A stretch of DNA of 64,000 nt from the NCBI RefSeq assembly GCF_052324685.1, contig NC_135214.1, positions 28,600,489-28,664,488 on the forward strand. Direction: 5' to 3'. Below the pieces are notes generated by a model, which was given only the letters and a program-made list of their open reading frames with translations, made no database searches and was not told where the DNA came from. The number at the start of each line of letters is the position of its first letter. The stretch's first letter is position 1. This stretch comes from Brachyhypopomus gauderio. Its lineage: Eukaryota > Chordata > Actinopteri > Gymnotiformes > Hypopomidae. Shown piece by piece: positions 1-10,300 of this stretch. A program made the position numbers and the translations under genes.

Positions 1-773
1 TATCAAGACTAGCTCATAGGGGGGCAGAGGTTCCATTTTCACACATCAAGAGGAGGCTGTATATGCTCAAGTTGTTTTGAATGTGTAGAATAAATTTCTA
101 ATTTTGCAGTTTTTCCAGTCAGTTGTCGGTCTTTTCTGAATTTCAGTCAGATTTGTTTTTGTCAACACATTGCAGTATGAACAGTACAGTCAAACAATAT
201 TACTGTACAAATTTGATTCCAGTCCAATTTCTTGCTATCAGTCTCCCACATAGTCATGTGTAACTGTGTTCCATGTAAGTTTGTATGTGTGTACCATGTA
301 TTTGATATACCACAGAATGTGGAGCGTTCTTGAAATCAAAAGCTTAGCTAGTTTCCATCAGAATATACAGTCTACACTGACTGTGACTTATAGTTGCACT
401 GACAACATGACTAAGTATTTTGACTGCCTTGTTCATAGGCAATGGCACACAGACTAGATACTCTGATGGCACTGACAAATTGACTGACCGAAATATTTGA
501 TTTTGGGGCAAAAACAAAGAATTTTGAGTGAAGTATGTGCTTTTGCAGGTATTTCATTGAGTTTTGCTGTTTGCACTAACTGTTTTAAGAAATGCACTAG
601 TTGTGATGCCAATGTAAAGGATGATGTGAGAAATGAACCAAACTGACTGGGAAAACTGTAAGTTGAAACAAAAACACATTTAAATTGAGAAAACATACAC
701 AATTTCATAATGTTAAATTTACTAAGCCCAAATTTACTAAGGTAACGAGTTACTTTTATTATTGAGTAATTCA
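1..773. other. No gene recognised; AT-rich flank ending in a split MITE
   Basis: I see no convincing exon on either strand; the short open frames have no recognisable motif. Bases from about 741 to 778 (GTAACGAGTTACTTTT-type sequence) look like one half of a small fish DNA transposon. Its other half resumes at 6444 after the large LTR element, so the LTR element landed inside a MITE. Confidence 0.5.
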
Positions 774-778
774 GTTAC

Positions 779-1478
779 TGTTACGCCTCGCCGCCGATCT
801 CGGCGGTGACGCGTTGGTTTAAACGTGGTGAGGACTCAAACGCGACCCGATAAAACAAACGGCAAAAAACAGCCAAATGAAACCTCCGCGAATGCGGGAA
901 AAAATGAAAACAAAAACCCCAGAGGGAAACAACAGAAAGACAACACGGAGAAGCTCGACGTGTGTAAAGACCAGGTAAGTAAAACAAACAAAAAACACGC
1001 GGAAAGAAATACAACGCGTCCACAAAAGAAAAATGGGAAAAAACGAAAAGTACACGGAGGCAAACTCGACGTGTCAGAGGGGAAGGGAAAAAATAAGAAA
1101 CAAAAGAGGAAGCTATGGTAACAAGACCTATAGCTTCTACCTGGTTACCTGCCAGTCTGTTAACCAGAACACTGGAGAACAAACTAACGAAGAACAGAGA
1201 GGGAGAAGACGGAAGGAAACAAAAAAAACAACCTGAGAACACTCAGAGTAGAAACAGGAGAACTAGAGAAACGAGAGGTAGTCCGGAGACGAGAGAAAAC
1301 TGGCTTGGGCTGTGTGTGCATAGAACAACAAACAACTTCAGCAATGAGTTGCTGAAGTCGCTTGTCTTAAATAGGCTGTAGAACAGGTGCAACCTATCGG
1401 GCTTGATTGCCCCTGGTTACAGCTCACGGGCTCCGCCTAGTGGCAGCAGGAGTCACGTGCCTGGGTCGAACCCTGACA
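779..1478 (-). repeat. 3' LTR of the sushi-type element (700 bp)
   Basis: Direct repeat of 5766-6438, longer by a net 27 bp around 1170-1200. On the minus strand it follows a G-rich polypurine tract and starts TGTCAGGG. The first 26 bases of the LTR also encode the last residues and stop codon of pol. Open frames inside the LTR on either strand are shadows. Confidence 0.95.
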
Positions 1479-4400
1479 GAACCCCCCCTCTGGGCCCGAG
1501 TCCCCGCGGGCCCAGGGCCACAGCCCTGTCACGATAAAAGGAGGTGATCAGGGAACGATCCAGGATGCGCGCCCTGGGGACCCAAGACCGCTCTTCAGGC
1601 CCATAACCCTCCCAATCCACCAGAAACTGGTCCCGCCCCCTAACCCGACGGACGTCCAAAAGACGTCGCACAGTGTAAAGCGGACCCCCACCAACCATAT
1701 GCGGCGCAGGAGGAGCCGGGGCGGGAGAAGAACCACACAAGTACGGTCGGAGGTGGGACACGTGGAACACCGGGTGGACACGCATGGACGGAGGGAGAAC
1801 CAGACGGTAGGTAACCGGGTTGATGCGACGGTCTATCTTAAATGGACCCAGGAAGCGAGGAGCCAGTTTCTTAGTACCACCCCGAACCGGTAAGTTTCCA
1901 GCCGCCAACCACACACGCTGCCCAGGACGGAAGGACAGCACAGGGAGACGGTGCTTATTGGCGCTGCGGCAATAGGCGGAGGATGCCTTCAACAAGGCCG
2001 AACGGGCCCGTGACCATGCCTTGCGGCAGCGCCGAAACTGAGCCACAGCGGAAGGCACAGCCACGGCTTGTTCGTGGGCTGCAAACAGCGGAGGGGCGTA
2101 TCCGAACAAGCACTCGAAGGGTGACATGCCCAGGGCCGAATGCCACAGCGTGTTGTGGGCGTACTCGGCCCACAACAAGTGGTCAGCCCAGGACGCAGGG
2201 TTAGTGGAAGCCAGGCACCTGAGGGTCTGCTCCAGGTCCTGGTTCACACGCTCGGTCTGGCCATTGGACTGGGGATGGAAACCCGAAGACAGGCTAGCGG
2301 AGGCGCCGAGAAGGGACAGGAACGCCTTCCAAAAGCTGCTGGCGAACTGGGGACCTCTATCGGACACCACGTCCTGAGGGAACCCGTAATTGCGGACAAC
2401 ATGGATGAGCAAGAGAGACGCGGTCTCCCGGGCGGAGGGCAGTTTGGGCAGGCCGATAAACTTACTAAACTTGGAAAACCTGTCCACGACCACGAGAATG
2501 GTGGTAAGTCCTTTAGAGGACGGAAGCCCGGTGACGAAGTCAAGGGAGATATGAGACCACGGTCTGGAGGGTGTGGGTAATGGGTGCAACAACCCCCTAG
2601 GCTTGTTGCGTGGCGCCTTACTTCGGTTACATACCTCGCAGGAGGCTACAAAGTCGCGGATCTCCTGATCCATAGCTGGCCACCAAAACCTTCTTCTTAT
2701 GAGCTCGGCGGTCCGCCTAGCGCCAGGGTGCGCTGCGTAACGTTCAGTGTGTCCCCACAAGAGGACCTTGCGCCGGACGGTCGAGGGGACGTAAAGACCG
2801 CCAGGAGGAACACTACTAGGCCCGGGTTCATTGGCGAGTTCGTCCTGCACGGTTTTTTCTATACCCCACCTGATGGGTGCCACTACAACCCCCGGGGGAA
2901 GCACGGTTTCCGGGGAACTGTCAACATGAGGAGGTTCCCACTGCCGAGACAAAGCGTCGGGCTTAGTGTTTTTAGAACCCGGACGATATGACAACGTGAA
3001 ATTGAAACGGCTAAAAAACAGGGCCCACCTTGCCTGTCTAGCGTTGAGACGCTTGGCCTGCTGGAGGTACGTCAGGTTTTTATGGTCAGACCAGACCAGA
3101 AAAGGGTGACGAGCTCCCTCCAGCCAGTGCCGCCACTCCTCTAAGGCCATTTTAACGGCCAGGAGTTCTTTGTCCCCTACGTCATACCGCCTTTCCGTGG
3201 GGGTGAACCGGTGTGAAAAGTAGGCGCAGGGGTACAGCTTAGGCGGTTCCCCGACTCTCTGAGAGAGAACCGCCCCAACGCCCAAATCAGAGGCATCGGT
3301 TTCAACAATGAAAGGGAGCTCAGGGTCAGGAACCCGCAACACCGGAGCACTGGTAAAAAGACCCCTAAGCGTCTCGAACGCCTTCTGGGCTTCAGGGGTC
3401 CACGTGAATTTCCCCAACTTCTTACTAGTAAGGGCAGAAAGCGGAGCAGCAAGGGAACCAAAATTTCTGATAAATCGTCTATAGAAGTTGGCAAAACCCA
3501 GAAAGCGTTGAACCAAACGAACGGACGTGGGCACGGGCCACTGAGTAACGGCTTTGATTTTTGCGGGGTCCATAGCCAGGTGACCCTTAGCGACTATGAA
3601 CCCCAAGAAGGCCACCTCGGAGACGTGGAACAAGGATTTTTCCAGTTTAACGTAGAGGTGATTCTCTAATAACAACTGGAGAACGCGGCGAACATGTTGC
3701 TGATGCTCTGTGATGGTACGGCTATATATCAGGATGTCGTCGAGATAAACATAGGCGTACTCGTCCAGAGCCTCCCTAAGAACACCATTAACGAACCTCT
3801 GAAAAGCCGCGGGTGCGTTCATGAGTCCAAACGGCATGACTAAATATTCGTAATGACCAGAGGGTGTATTGAAGGCGGTTTTCCACTCGTCGCCTTCTCT
3901 GACTCGCAACAGATTATACGCGCTCCTGAGATCTAACTTAGTATAAACCGTTGCCCGTTGAAGGGCCTCGAAGGCGGAAGACATAAGAGGCAAAGGGTGA
4001 CGGTCTTTGATGGTGATCTTGTTAAGTCCCCTGTAGTCGATACAAGGACGGAGACCCCCATCTTTTTTTCCTACAAAGAAGAAACCAGCACCAGCGGGAG
4101 AGGTAGAGGGACGGATAGTACCCGCAGCGAGCGCTTCCTGAATGTAGGTTTCCATAGCCTTGCGTTCAGGTAGTGCCAAAGAAAATAAACGCCCCCTAGG
4201 AGGAGTAGTGCCAGGTACGAGATTGATAGCTATGTCGCAGGCCCTATGCGGGGGTAGGGAACCCGCCTTGCGCTTGCTAAATACTTCTTTTAAGTCGTGG
4301 TAAACAGCAGGGACTTTTTCTAAACCTTCTATTTCCTCTGGTCTCTCCCCGGGTTTACTGCAGCGTGGCACCAAGCACAACTGTTCGCATACTTTACTCC

Positions 4401-4839
4401 ATCGGTTGATAGAAAGATTGAGCCAGTCAATATCAGGGTTGTGGCATTGAAGCCAGGGAAACCCCAAAATCAGCTGCAGTTTAGGAGCAGCGATGACATA
4501 AGGGGTGAGTGTTTCGTGATGGTTCCCTATAGTAACCGTTAGAGGAACAGTCTGGTGGGTAACATCACCTGAAGTGAGCATCTTGCCGTCTACGGCGGAC
4601 ACTGAGAGAGGTTTCTCTAAGGGAACCAGAGGTATGGAGAGGGAAGCTACGAGGTTGGAGTCGATGAAATTACCGGTGGCCCCCGAGTCAACGAGAGCCA
4701 CCACCCGGTGTTCGTCAGAACCCCTCCATGAGACTACTACGTGGGGCATAAGACCGCAGTTGGGTACGTAAGCGCCATGACCCGTCGATGCAACCCCATT
4801 CACCGACGGGTCTGCCCTTTTCCCTGTAGTTCGGGGCAC
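1453..4839 (-). CDS. pol: Pol polyprotein: protease, RT, RNase H, integrase, chromodomain
   Basis: Uninterrupted frame of 1128 codons, probably entered by -1 frameshift near 4820 and not from its own ATG. Domains in order: aspartic protease with [10 protein letters not shown] (about residue 50); reverse transcriptase with [10 protein letters not shown] (about 368-377); RNase H with [15 protein letters not shown] (about 515); integrase zinc domain (H-P-G-A-R-R..C-E-V-C, about 715-760) and DDE core with [18 protein letters not shown] and the E in NGQTERVNQ (about 785-885); then a chromodomain ([21 protein letters not shown], about 1040-1090). A chromodomain after integrase defines chromoviruses. 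All catalytic residues I can check are present. The stop lies 26 bases inside the 3' LTR. Confidence 0.96.
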   Translation of the reverse strand: MPRTTGKRADPSVNGVASTGHGAYVPNCGLMPHVVVSWRGSDEHRVVALVDSGATGNFIDSNLVASLSIPLVPLEKPLSVSAVDGKMLTSGDVTHQTVPLTVTIGNHHETLTPYVIAAPKLQLILGFPWLQCHNPDIDWLNLSINRWSKVCEQLCLVPRCSKPGERPEEIEGLEKVPAVYHDLKEVFSKRKAGSLPPHRACDIAINLVPGTTPPRGRLFSLALPERKAMETYIQEALAAGTIRPSTSPAGAGFFFVGKKDGGLRPCIDYRGLNKITIKDRHPLPLMSSAFEALQRATVYTKLDLRSAYNLLRVREGDEWKTAFNTPSGHYEYLVMPFGLMNAPAAFQRFVNGVLREALDEYAYVYLDDILIYSRTITEHQQHVRRVLQLLLENHLYVKLEKSLFHVSEVAFLGFIVAKGHLAMDPAKIKAVTQWPVPTSVRLVQRFLGFANFYRRFIRNFGSLAAPLSALTSKKLGKFTWTPEAQKAFETLRGLFTSAPVLRVPDPELPFIVETDASDLGVGAVLSQRVGEPPKLYPCAYFSHRFTPTERRYDVGDKELLAVKMALEEWRHWLEGARHPFLVWSDHKNLTYLQQAKRLNARQARWALFFSRFNFTLSYRPGSKNTKPDALSRQWEPPHVDSSPETVLPPGVVVAPIRWGIEKTVQDELANEPGPSSVPPGGLYVPSTVRRKVLLWGHTERYAAHPGARRTAELIRRRFWWPAMDQEIRDFVASCEVCNRSKAPRNKPRGLLHPLPTPSRPWSHISLDFVTGLPSSKGLTTILVVVDRFSKFSKFIGLPKLPSARETASLLLIHVVRNYGFPQDVVSDRGPQFASSFWKAFLSLLGASASLSSGFHPQSNGQTERVNQDLEQTLRCLASTNPASWADHLLWAEYAHNTLWHSALGMSPFECLFGYAPPLFAAHEQAVAVPSAVAQFRRCRKAWSRARSALLKASSAYCRSANKHRLPVLSFRPGQRVWLAAGNLPVRGGTKKLAPRFLGPFKIDRRINPVTYRLVLPPSMRVHPVFHVSHLRPYLCGSSPAPAPPAPHMVGGGPLYTVRRLLDVRRVRGRDQFLVDWEGYGPEERSWVPRARILDRSLITSFYRDRAVALGPRGLGPRGGVLSGFDPGT
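1482..1491 (-). promoter_or_regulatory. Polypurine tract AGAGGGGGGG
   Basis: Purine run three bases upstream of the 3' LTR on the minus strand, in the position where plus-strand DNA synthesis of LTR retrotransposons starts. It also codes for the end of pol. A similar GGAGGGGGG tract precedes the 3' LTR of the small element at 18245-20495. Confidence 0.7.
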
Positions 4840-5747
4840 TCTGCGATTCTATGGCCAGCCCGACCGCAATAGAGACACTTGCCCTCCCGTAAGCGGGTTT
4901 GTCTTTCCTGGGGAGAGAGGCGAGTGTGTCCTAACTGCATGGGCTGTTCTGATGCTTCACTGTCCCCTTGGGTAGTCTTATGTACGGGAGAAACCGGTTT
5001 AACACTGGACGGTGCGAACAAACGGCGGTGTTTACGATCCCGTAGCCGATTATCCAACCTAACTGTGAGTTCTATGGCGTCGTCTAACCCGCTGGGTGGC
5101 TCTCTGAGGGACAGTTCGTCCTTTATCTCTTCACTTAGACCTTCTATGTATATAGCCCCTAATGCTTCTGCACCCCAGTCGCTCTCTGCCGCCAGAGTGC
5201 GGAACTCTAATGAGTATTCTGCCACAGTTGATCTACCCTGTCGCAAACGTAACAGTTTAGACGCGACAATACCTCCAGAAGCCGGGTGGAAAAACGTCTG
5301 CCGCATAGCCCTAGAAAACCGTTCGAAAGAGGAACAGAGTTCGGGTTGATTCTCCCACACGGGTGTAGCCCACCGCAGTGCTTTCCCTGAAAGCAACGCC
5401 ATCACATAAGCCACTTTAGCACGCTCGGTGGGAAAACGGGATGGTTGCTGCTCGAAAATCAGAGAGCACTGTAATAAAAACCCCCTACACTCATTGGGAT
5501 CACCACTATAACGGGCCGGAGTGGGCAATGCAGGTTCCGTACGGGAATCGGCAAGCAACCCCACAGCTCCGGAGAAAACCGGAGGACTGGCAGCTGTCAC
5601 AGGCGGATCTGGCTTTTGAACCGCGAGAGAGATAGCCTGGAGCTGGGTGAGTATTTCCCGAAGTGATTGCTCGTGCCTGCCGATAGCCTGCCCTTGCATA
5701 GCGAGGGCATTCCGCACCTCGTCGGCTGACGGGTCAGCTGAGTCCAT
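4800..5747 (-). CDS. gag: Gag polyprotein of sushi-type retrotransposon (315 aa)
   Basis: Structural protein forming the retrotransposon particle. The frame opens with ATG at 5747, only 18 bases inside the 5' LTR, and runs 315 codons. The first 60 residues look like a coiled-coil-prone leader. The middle (about residues 75-215) resembles the retrotransposon gag capsid region ([18 protein letters not shown] is typical of fish sushi gag). A CCHC zinc knuckle ([14 protein letters not shown]) lies at about residues 289-302. The frame ends at TGA 4800-4802, overlapping pol, which lies in the -1 frame. The reading frame is intact. Like Tf1/sushi relatives it probably yields Gag alone and a Gag-Pol fusion by frameshifting. 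Confidence 0.93.
   Translation of the reverse strand: MDSADPSADEVRNALAMQGQAIGRHEQSLREILTQLQAISLAVQKPDPPVTAASPPVFSGAVGLLADSRTEPALPTPARYSGDPNECRGFLLQCSLIFEQQPSRFPTERAKVAYVMALLSGKALRWATPVWENQPELCSSFERFSRAMRQTFFHPASGGIVASKLLRLRQGRSTVAEYSLEFRTLAAESDWGAEALGAIYIEGLSEEIKDELSLREPPSGLDDAIELTVRLDNRLRDRKHRRLFAPSSVKPVSPVHKTTQGDSEASEQPMQLGHTRLSPQERQTRLREGKCLYCGRAGHRIAECPELQGKGQTRR
4818..4824 (-). promoter_or_regulatory. Candidate -1 ribosomal frameshift heptamer GGGAAAA
   Basis: In the gag frame the minus strand reads ..CAG GGA AAA GGG.., giving the X-XXY-YYZ heptamer G-GGA-AAA. Shifting back one base continues directly into the pol frame (K-R-A-D-P..), eighteen bases before the gag stop. The heptamer type is established for retroelement frameshifting; use here is inferred. 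I did not fold the downstream sequence for a pseudoknot. Confidence 0.65.
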
Positions 5748-5752
5748 AAAGG

Positions 5753-5764
5753 GCTGAAGTTGTT
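5753..5764 (-). promoter_or_regulatory. Putative self-complementary primer binding site
   Basis: One base inside the 5' LTR the minus strand reads AACAACTTCAGC. It does not start with TGG, as a tRNA-primed site would. It is perfectly complementary over 12 bases to GCTGAAGTTGTT at 6302-6291, positions 4-15 of the predicted transcript. This is the arrangement known from Tf1 of fission yeast, where the RNA 5' end primes minus-strand synthesis. Confidence 0.7.
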
Positions 5765-5765
5765 C

Positions 5766-6438
5766 TGTTACGCCTCGCCGCCGAGCTCGGCGGTGACGCG
5801 TTGGTTTAATCGTGGTGAGGACTCAAACGCGACCCGATAAAACAAACGGCAAAAAACAGCCAAATGAAACCTCCGCGAATGCGGGAAAAAATGAAAACAA
5901 AAACCCCAGAGGGAAACAACAGAAAGACAACACGGAGAAGCTCGACGTGTGTAAAGACCAGGTAAGTAAAACAAACAAAAAACACGCGGAAAGAAATACA
6001 ACGCGTCCACAAAAGAAAAATGGGAAAAAACGAAAAGTACACGGAGGCAAACTCGACGTGTCAGAGGGGAAGGGAAAAAATAAGAAACAAAAGAGGAAGC
6101 TATGGTAACAAGACCTATAGCTTCTACCTGGTTACCTGCCAGTCTGTTAACCAGAACACTGGACAAAGACGGAAGGAAACAAAAAAAACAACCTGAGAAC
6201 ACTCAGAGTAGAAACAGGAGAACTAGAGAAACGAGAGGTAGTCCGGAGACAAGAGAAAACTGGCTTGGGCTGTGTGTGCATAGAACAACAAACAACTTCA
6301 GCAATGAGTTGCTGAAGTCGCTTGTCTTAAATAGGCTGTAGAACAGGTGCAACCTATCGGGCTTGATTGCCCCTGGTTACAGCTCGCGGGCTCCGCCTAG
6401 TGGCAGCAGGAGTCACGTGCCTGGGTCGAACCCTGACA
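5766..6438 (-). repeat. 5' LTR with TATA box, predicted start site and start-site hairpin
   Basis: Minus-strand U3 is short (about 133 bp). A TATTTAAG box lies at 6333-6326. A C-A start context lies 28 bases downstream, with +1 predicted at 6305. The predicted start sits in the loop of a perfect hairpin: 10-bp arms ACTTCAGCAA/TTGCTGAAGT with a 4-base loop at 6295-6318. From +1 to the LTR end is about 540 bases of R-U5. The start site is inferred from spacing, not measured. Confidence 0.85.
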
Positions 6439-6443
6439 GTTAC

Positions 6444-6622
6444 TAACTCAGTTACTTTTTTGAACAAGTAGTGAGTAACTATAACTAATTACTTTTTTAA
6501 AGTAACGTTCCTAACACATACATACATTTTTTTCTTTTCAGTTAGGGGTATGTTCAGTTAGTATGAGCTGCTGTGGGTGTGTTCTTCAGAGTCATGATAG
6601 AAGCAAAAACACAAATGCAGGT

Positions 6623-6694
<72 letters not shown>

Positions 6695-7375
6695 TATTTT
6701 CTTTTCAGTTAGGGGTATGGCGCCACAGATTTTCTTGTGTATGCACTTCAAAAGTTGTAACTAACTCATTTGATGGCGCTCAAGTTCTCACAGGCATGCA
6801 GACGCAGTGTGTAATAGAGGGGCTGCTACAGGGCACCGCAGGGGAGGGATCGGAGAAGGTTATTTCACGGAATAGCAGCTTTGTTTTTGGGATGTACATG
6901 GGGTTGTTCTGATGCATTTCACATGGCCCTGTTGTAAAACAAGACTGCAGACCCAAATCCCTGATCTGGAAGAAAACGGCGATGTTCAGTAGGACTGGAG
7001 ACATACAGGGGTTTTGTTTTTGGGCATTCACCCTAGGGCATGTGATTAATACATGTACTGATACACAATTGCTTTCTAAGGTAAATAAAGAATGTGACAC
7101 TCAAATATTTCAAATGTCTCAGACTGACTTCTTGTTTATTTGAAACATTTCCATGTAACTGTACAACATTTCCAAGTCTCTTAAGCTAGGAACTGAAAAT
7201 TAAATATCTAAATAACATCAGAGGACTCAGAGTCTTCTGAAGAACATTTAAAACTGATCTATGCTGAACCATAACGGTTCAATTTTATTACAAAAGTTTT
7301 TAAAAGATATCGCCATTTCCATTTTCCTCTGTTGTATCTGAGTCCTTTGGTGGATCTGAGTCATCCTCCTCTTCC
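6444..7375. other. MITE remainder, GATA/GACA microsatellite, rsph4a 3' flank
   Basis: Bases 6444-6515 complete the MITE split by the LTR element (AGTAACTATAACTAATTACTT-type sequence). A (GATA)n(GACA)n tract occupies about 6623-6693. A 20-odd-base sequence (TTTTCTTTTCAGTTAGGGG) occurs on both sides of it, at about 6532 and 6700. A TTTATT at 7284-7289 reads AATAAA on the minus strand, a plausible rsph4a polyadenylation signal 87 bases after the stop. No gene seen. Confidence 0.6.
6623..6693. repeat. (GATA)n/(GACA)n microsatellite
   Basis: Pure tetranucleotide run: GATA units followed by GACA units. No coding meaning; the Ser/Ile-rich minus-strand frame through it is an artefact. Confidence 0.95.
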
Positions 7376-10300
7376 TCAGTCATCCTCTTCTTCTTCATCA
7401 TCATCCACATCCAGGCCTTCGTTTTCCTCCAGAGCGGCCTGCTGCTCCTCCAGGGCGGCCTTCAGGGCCTGCTCCTCCTCCACGCTGGGGTCCACGGCCT
7501 CCATCACCTCGGGCCCACTCGGGTACTCGGTCTGCGGTGGGGGCGGCACGGCCGGGGTGTAGCCTTCGCCGGAGAACTTCAGCCCCCAACCAATGTAGAT
7601 GTTTTCAAATTTCCTGTGAAGAACTGTGAGTTAAGTACGAGTTGTCCCAAGTGGCGGACACCTGTGTAGGAGGTGAGGGTCTTACTTGCCACAGGCGTAG
7701 GCGGTGGCACCTGGCCACAGGTTGGAGTGGACGACAGCAACGGCAAACTGAGGGATGAGGTGGGAGGAGACCCTGGTACTCCAAGGAGGGGTGTCACTTA
7801 GCTCTAAAGTGCAATAACACATGTTCAGTAATGTATGTAGAGAATTCTTGTACAGATTACAGGAGTTTGGATCCTCTGCTCAATTGCATCCTCTGACCTG
7901 TGCCCACTCACCTGCGTCTGCATGCCTGCGTTGTCTCACCTGTGTCCTCTCACCTGTGTCTAATCGCCTGCGTCCTCTCACCTGCGTCCTTTCACCTGCG
8001 TCATCTCACCTGCCTCTGCTCTCCTGAGTCTGCTCACCTGCGTCCTCTCACCTACGTCGTCTCACACTCAACAGCATCCTCTCACCTACGTCCTCTCAAC
8101 AGAGTCCTCTCACCTGCATCCTCTCACCTGCGCCCGCTCACCTGCGTCCTCTCACCTGCGTCCGCACACCTGCGTCCTCTCACCTGCGTCCTCTCACCTG
8201 CGTCCGCTCAACAGCGCCCTCTCAACTACGCCCTCTCAACTACGCCCTCTCACCTGCGTCCACTCAACAGCATTCTCTCACCTGCGTCCACTCAACAGCA
8301 TTCTCTCACCTGCGTCCACTCAACAGCATCCTCTCACCTGCGTCCGCTCAAAAACGTCTGTTCACCTGCGTCTGCTCAACAGCGTCCTCTCACCTGCGTC
8401 CTCTCACACTCAACAGCATCCTCTCACCTGCGTCCACTCACCTACGTCCTCTCACCTGCGTCCACTCAACAGTGTCCTCTTAACTGCGTCCTCTCACCTG
8501 CATCCACTCTACAGCGTCCTCTCACCTGCGTCCTCTCACACTCAACTGCATCCTCCCACCTGCGTCCGCTCAACAGCGCCCTCTCACCTGCGTCCGCTCA
8601 ACAGCGCCCTCTCACCTGCGTCCTCTCAACTGCGTCCACTCAACAGCGTCCTCTCACCTGTGTCCTCTCACCTGCGTCCACTCTACAGCGTCCTCTCACC
8701 TACGTCCGCTCACCTGCGTCCACTCAACAGTGTCCGCTCACCTGCGTCCTCTCACACTCAACAGCATCCTCTCACCTGCGTCCGCCCACCTGCGTCTGCT
8801 CACCTGCATCTGCTCAACAGCACCCTCTCACCTATGCCCTCTCACCTGCGTTCATTCACCTGCGTGGGCTCACACTCAACAGCGTCCTCTAACTTGCGTC
8901 CTCTTAACAGTGTCCGCTCACCTGCGTCTACTCACCTGCGTCCTCTCACACTCAACAGCATCCGCTCAACAGCGTCCTCTCACCTGCGTCTGCTCACCTG
9001 TGTCCTCTAACACTCAACAGCGTCCTCTCACCTGCGTCCTCTCACACTCAACAGCATCCTCTCACCTGCGTCCACTCAACTGCGTCCGCTCACCTGCGTC
9101 CACTCACCTAAGTCCTCTCACCTGCGTCCGCTCACCAGCGCCCTCTCACCTGCGTCCTCTCAACTGCGTCCACTCAGCTGTGTCCTCTCACCTGCGTCCT
9201 GTCACCTGCCTCTGCTCACCTGTGTCCTCTCACACTCAACAGCGCCCTCTCACCTGCGTCCTCTCAACTGCGTCCACTCACCTGTGTCCTCTCACCTGCG
9301 CCCTGTCACCTGCCTCTGCTCACCTGTGTCCTCTCATACTCAACAGCATCCTCTCACCTGCGTCCTCTCACACTCAACAGCATCCTCTTACCTGTGTCCA
9401 CTCAACTGTGTCCTCTCACCTGCGTCCTCTCACCTGCGTCCACTCACCTACGTCCTCTCACCTGCGTCCGCTCAACAGCGCCCTCTCACCTGCGTCCTCT
9501 CAACTGCGTCCTCTCAACTGCGTCCTCTCACCTGCGTCCGCTCAACAGCGTCCTCTCACCTGCCTCTGCTCACCTGTGTCCTCTCACACTCAACAGCATC
9601 CTTTCACCTGCGTCCTCTCACACTCAACAGCATCCTCTCACCTGCGTCCGCTCAACAGCATCTGCTCACCTGCGTCTGCTCAACAGCGCCCTCTCACCTG
9701 CGTACGCTCACCTGCGTCTGCTCAACAGCGCCCTCTCAACTACGCCCTCCCACCTACGCCCTGTCACCTGCGTCCACTCCACAGCATCCTCTCACCTGTG
9801 TCCGCTCACCTGCATCCACTCAACAGCGCCCTCTCACGTGCATCCGCTCACCTGCGTCCACTCAACAGCGTCCTCTCACCTGTGTCCTCTCACCTGCGTC
9901 CGCTCAACAGCGTCCTCTCACCTGCCTCTGCTCACCTGTGTCCTCTCACACTCAACAGCATCCTCTCACCTGCGTCCTCTCACCTGCGTCCACTCACCTA
10001 CGTCCTCTCACCTGCGTCCGCTCAACAGCGCCCTCTCACCTGCGTCCTCTCAACTGAGTCCACTCAACAGCGTCCTCTCACCTGTGTCCTCTCACCTGCG
10101 TCCGCTCAACAGCGTCCTCTCACCTGCCTCTGCTCACCTGTGTCCTCTCACACTCAACAGCATCCTCTCACCTGCGTCCGCTCAACAGCATCTGCTCACC
10201 TGCGTCTGCTCAACAGCGCCCTCTCACATGCGTCCGCTCACCTGCGTCTGCTCAACAGCGCCCTCTCAACTACGCCTTCCCACCTACGCCCTCTCACCTG

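Larger units (their letters stand above)
779..6438 (-). mobile_element. Near-intact Tf1/sushi-type Ty3/gypsy (chromovirus) retrotransposon
   Basis: Complete LTR retrotransposon read on the minus strand: 5' LTR 5766-6438, gag, pol, 3' LTR 779-1478. A 5-bp target duplication GTTAC lies at 774-778 and 6439-6443. The LTRs begin TG and end CA. By eye they differ at four substitutions over about 673 aligned bases plus one net 27-bp indel, so the insertion is young. Pol carries protease, reverse transcriptase, RNase H, integrase and a C-terminal chromodomain, which places it among chromoviruses of the Tf1/sushi type. The element sits about 1 kb downstream of rsph4a, in the same orientation. No stop codon interrupts gag or pol, so the copy may still be competent; activity is inference. 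Confidence 0.95.

Noticed and set aside
781-1242. Open frames of 75-153 codons in both LTRs of the sushi-type element, repeated at 5768-6202
   Set aside because: They are on the pol strand but in untranslated R-U5 or U3, or antisense to it, and have only Phe/Ser-rich or Lys-rich low complexity.
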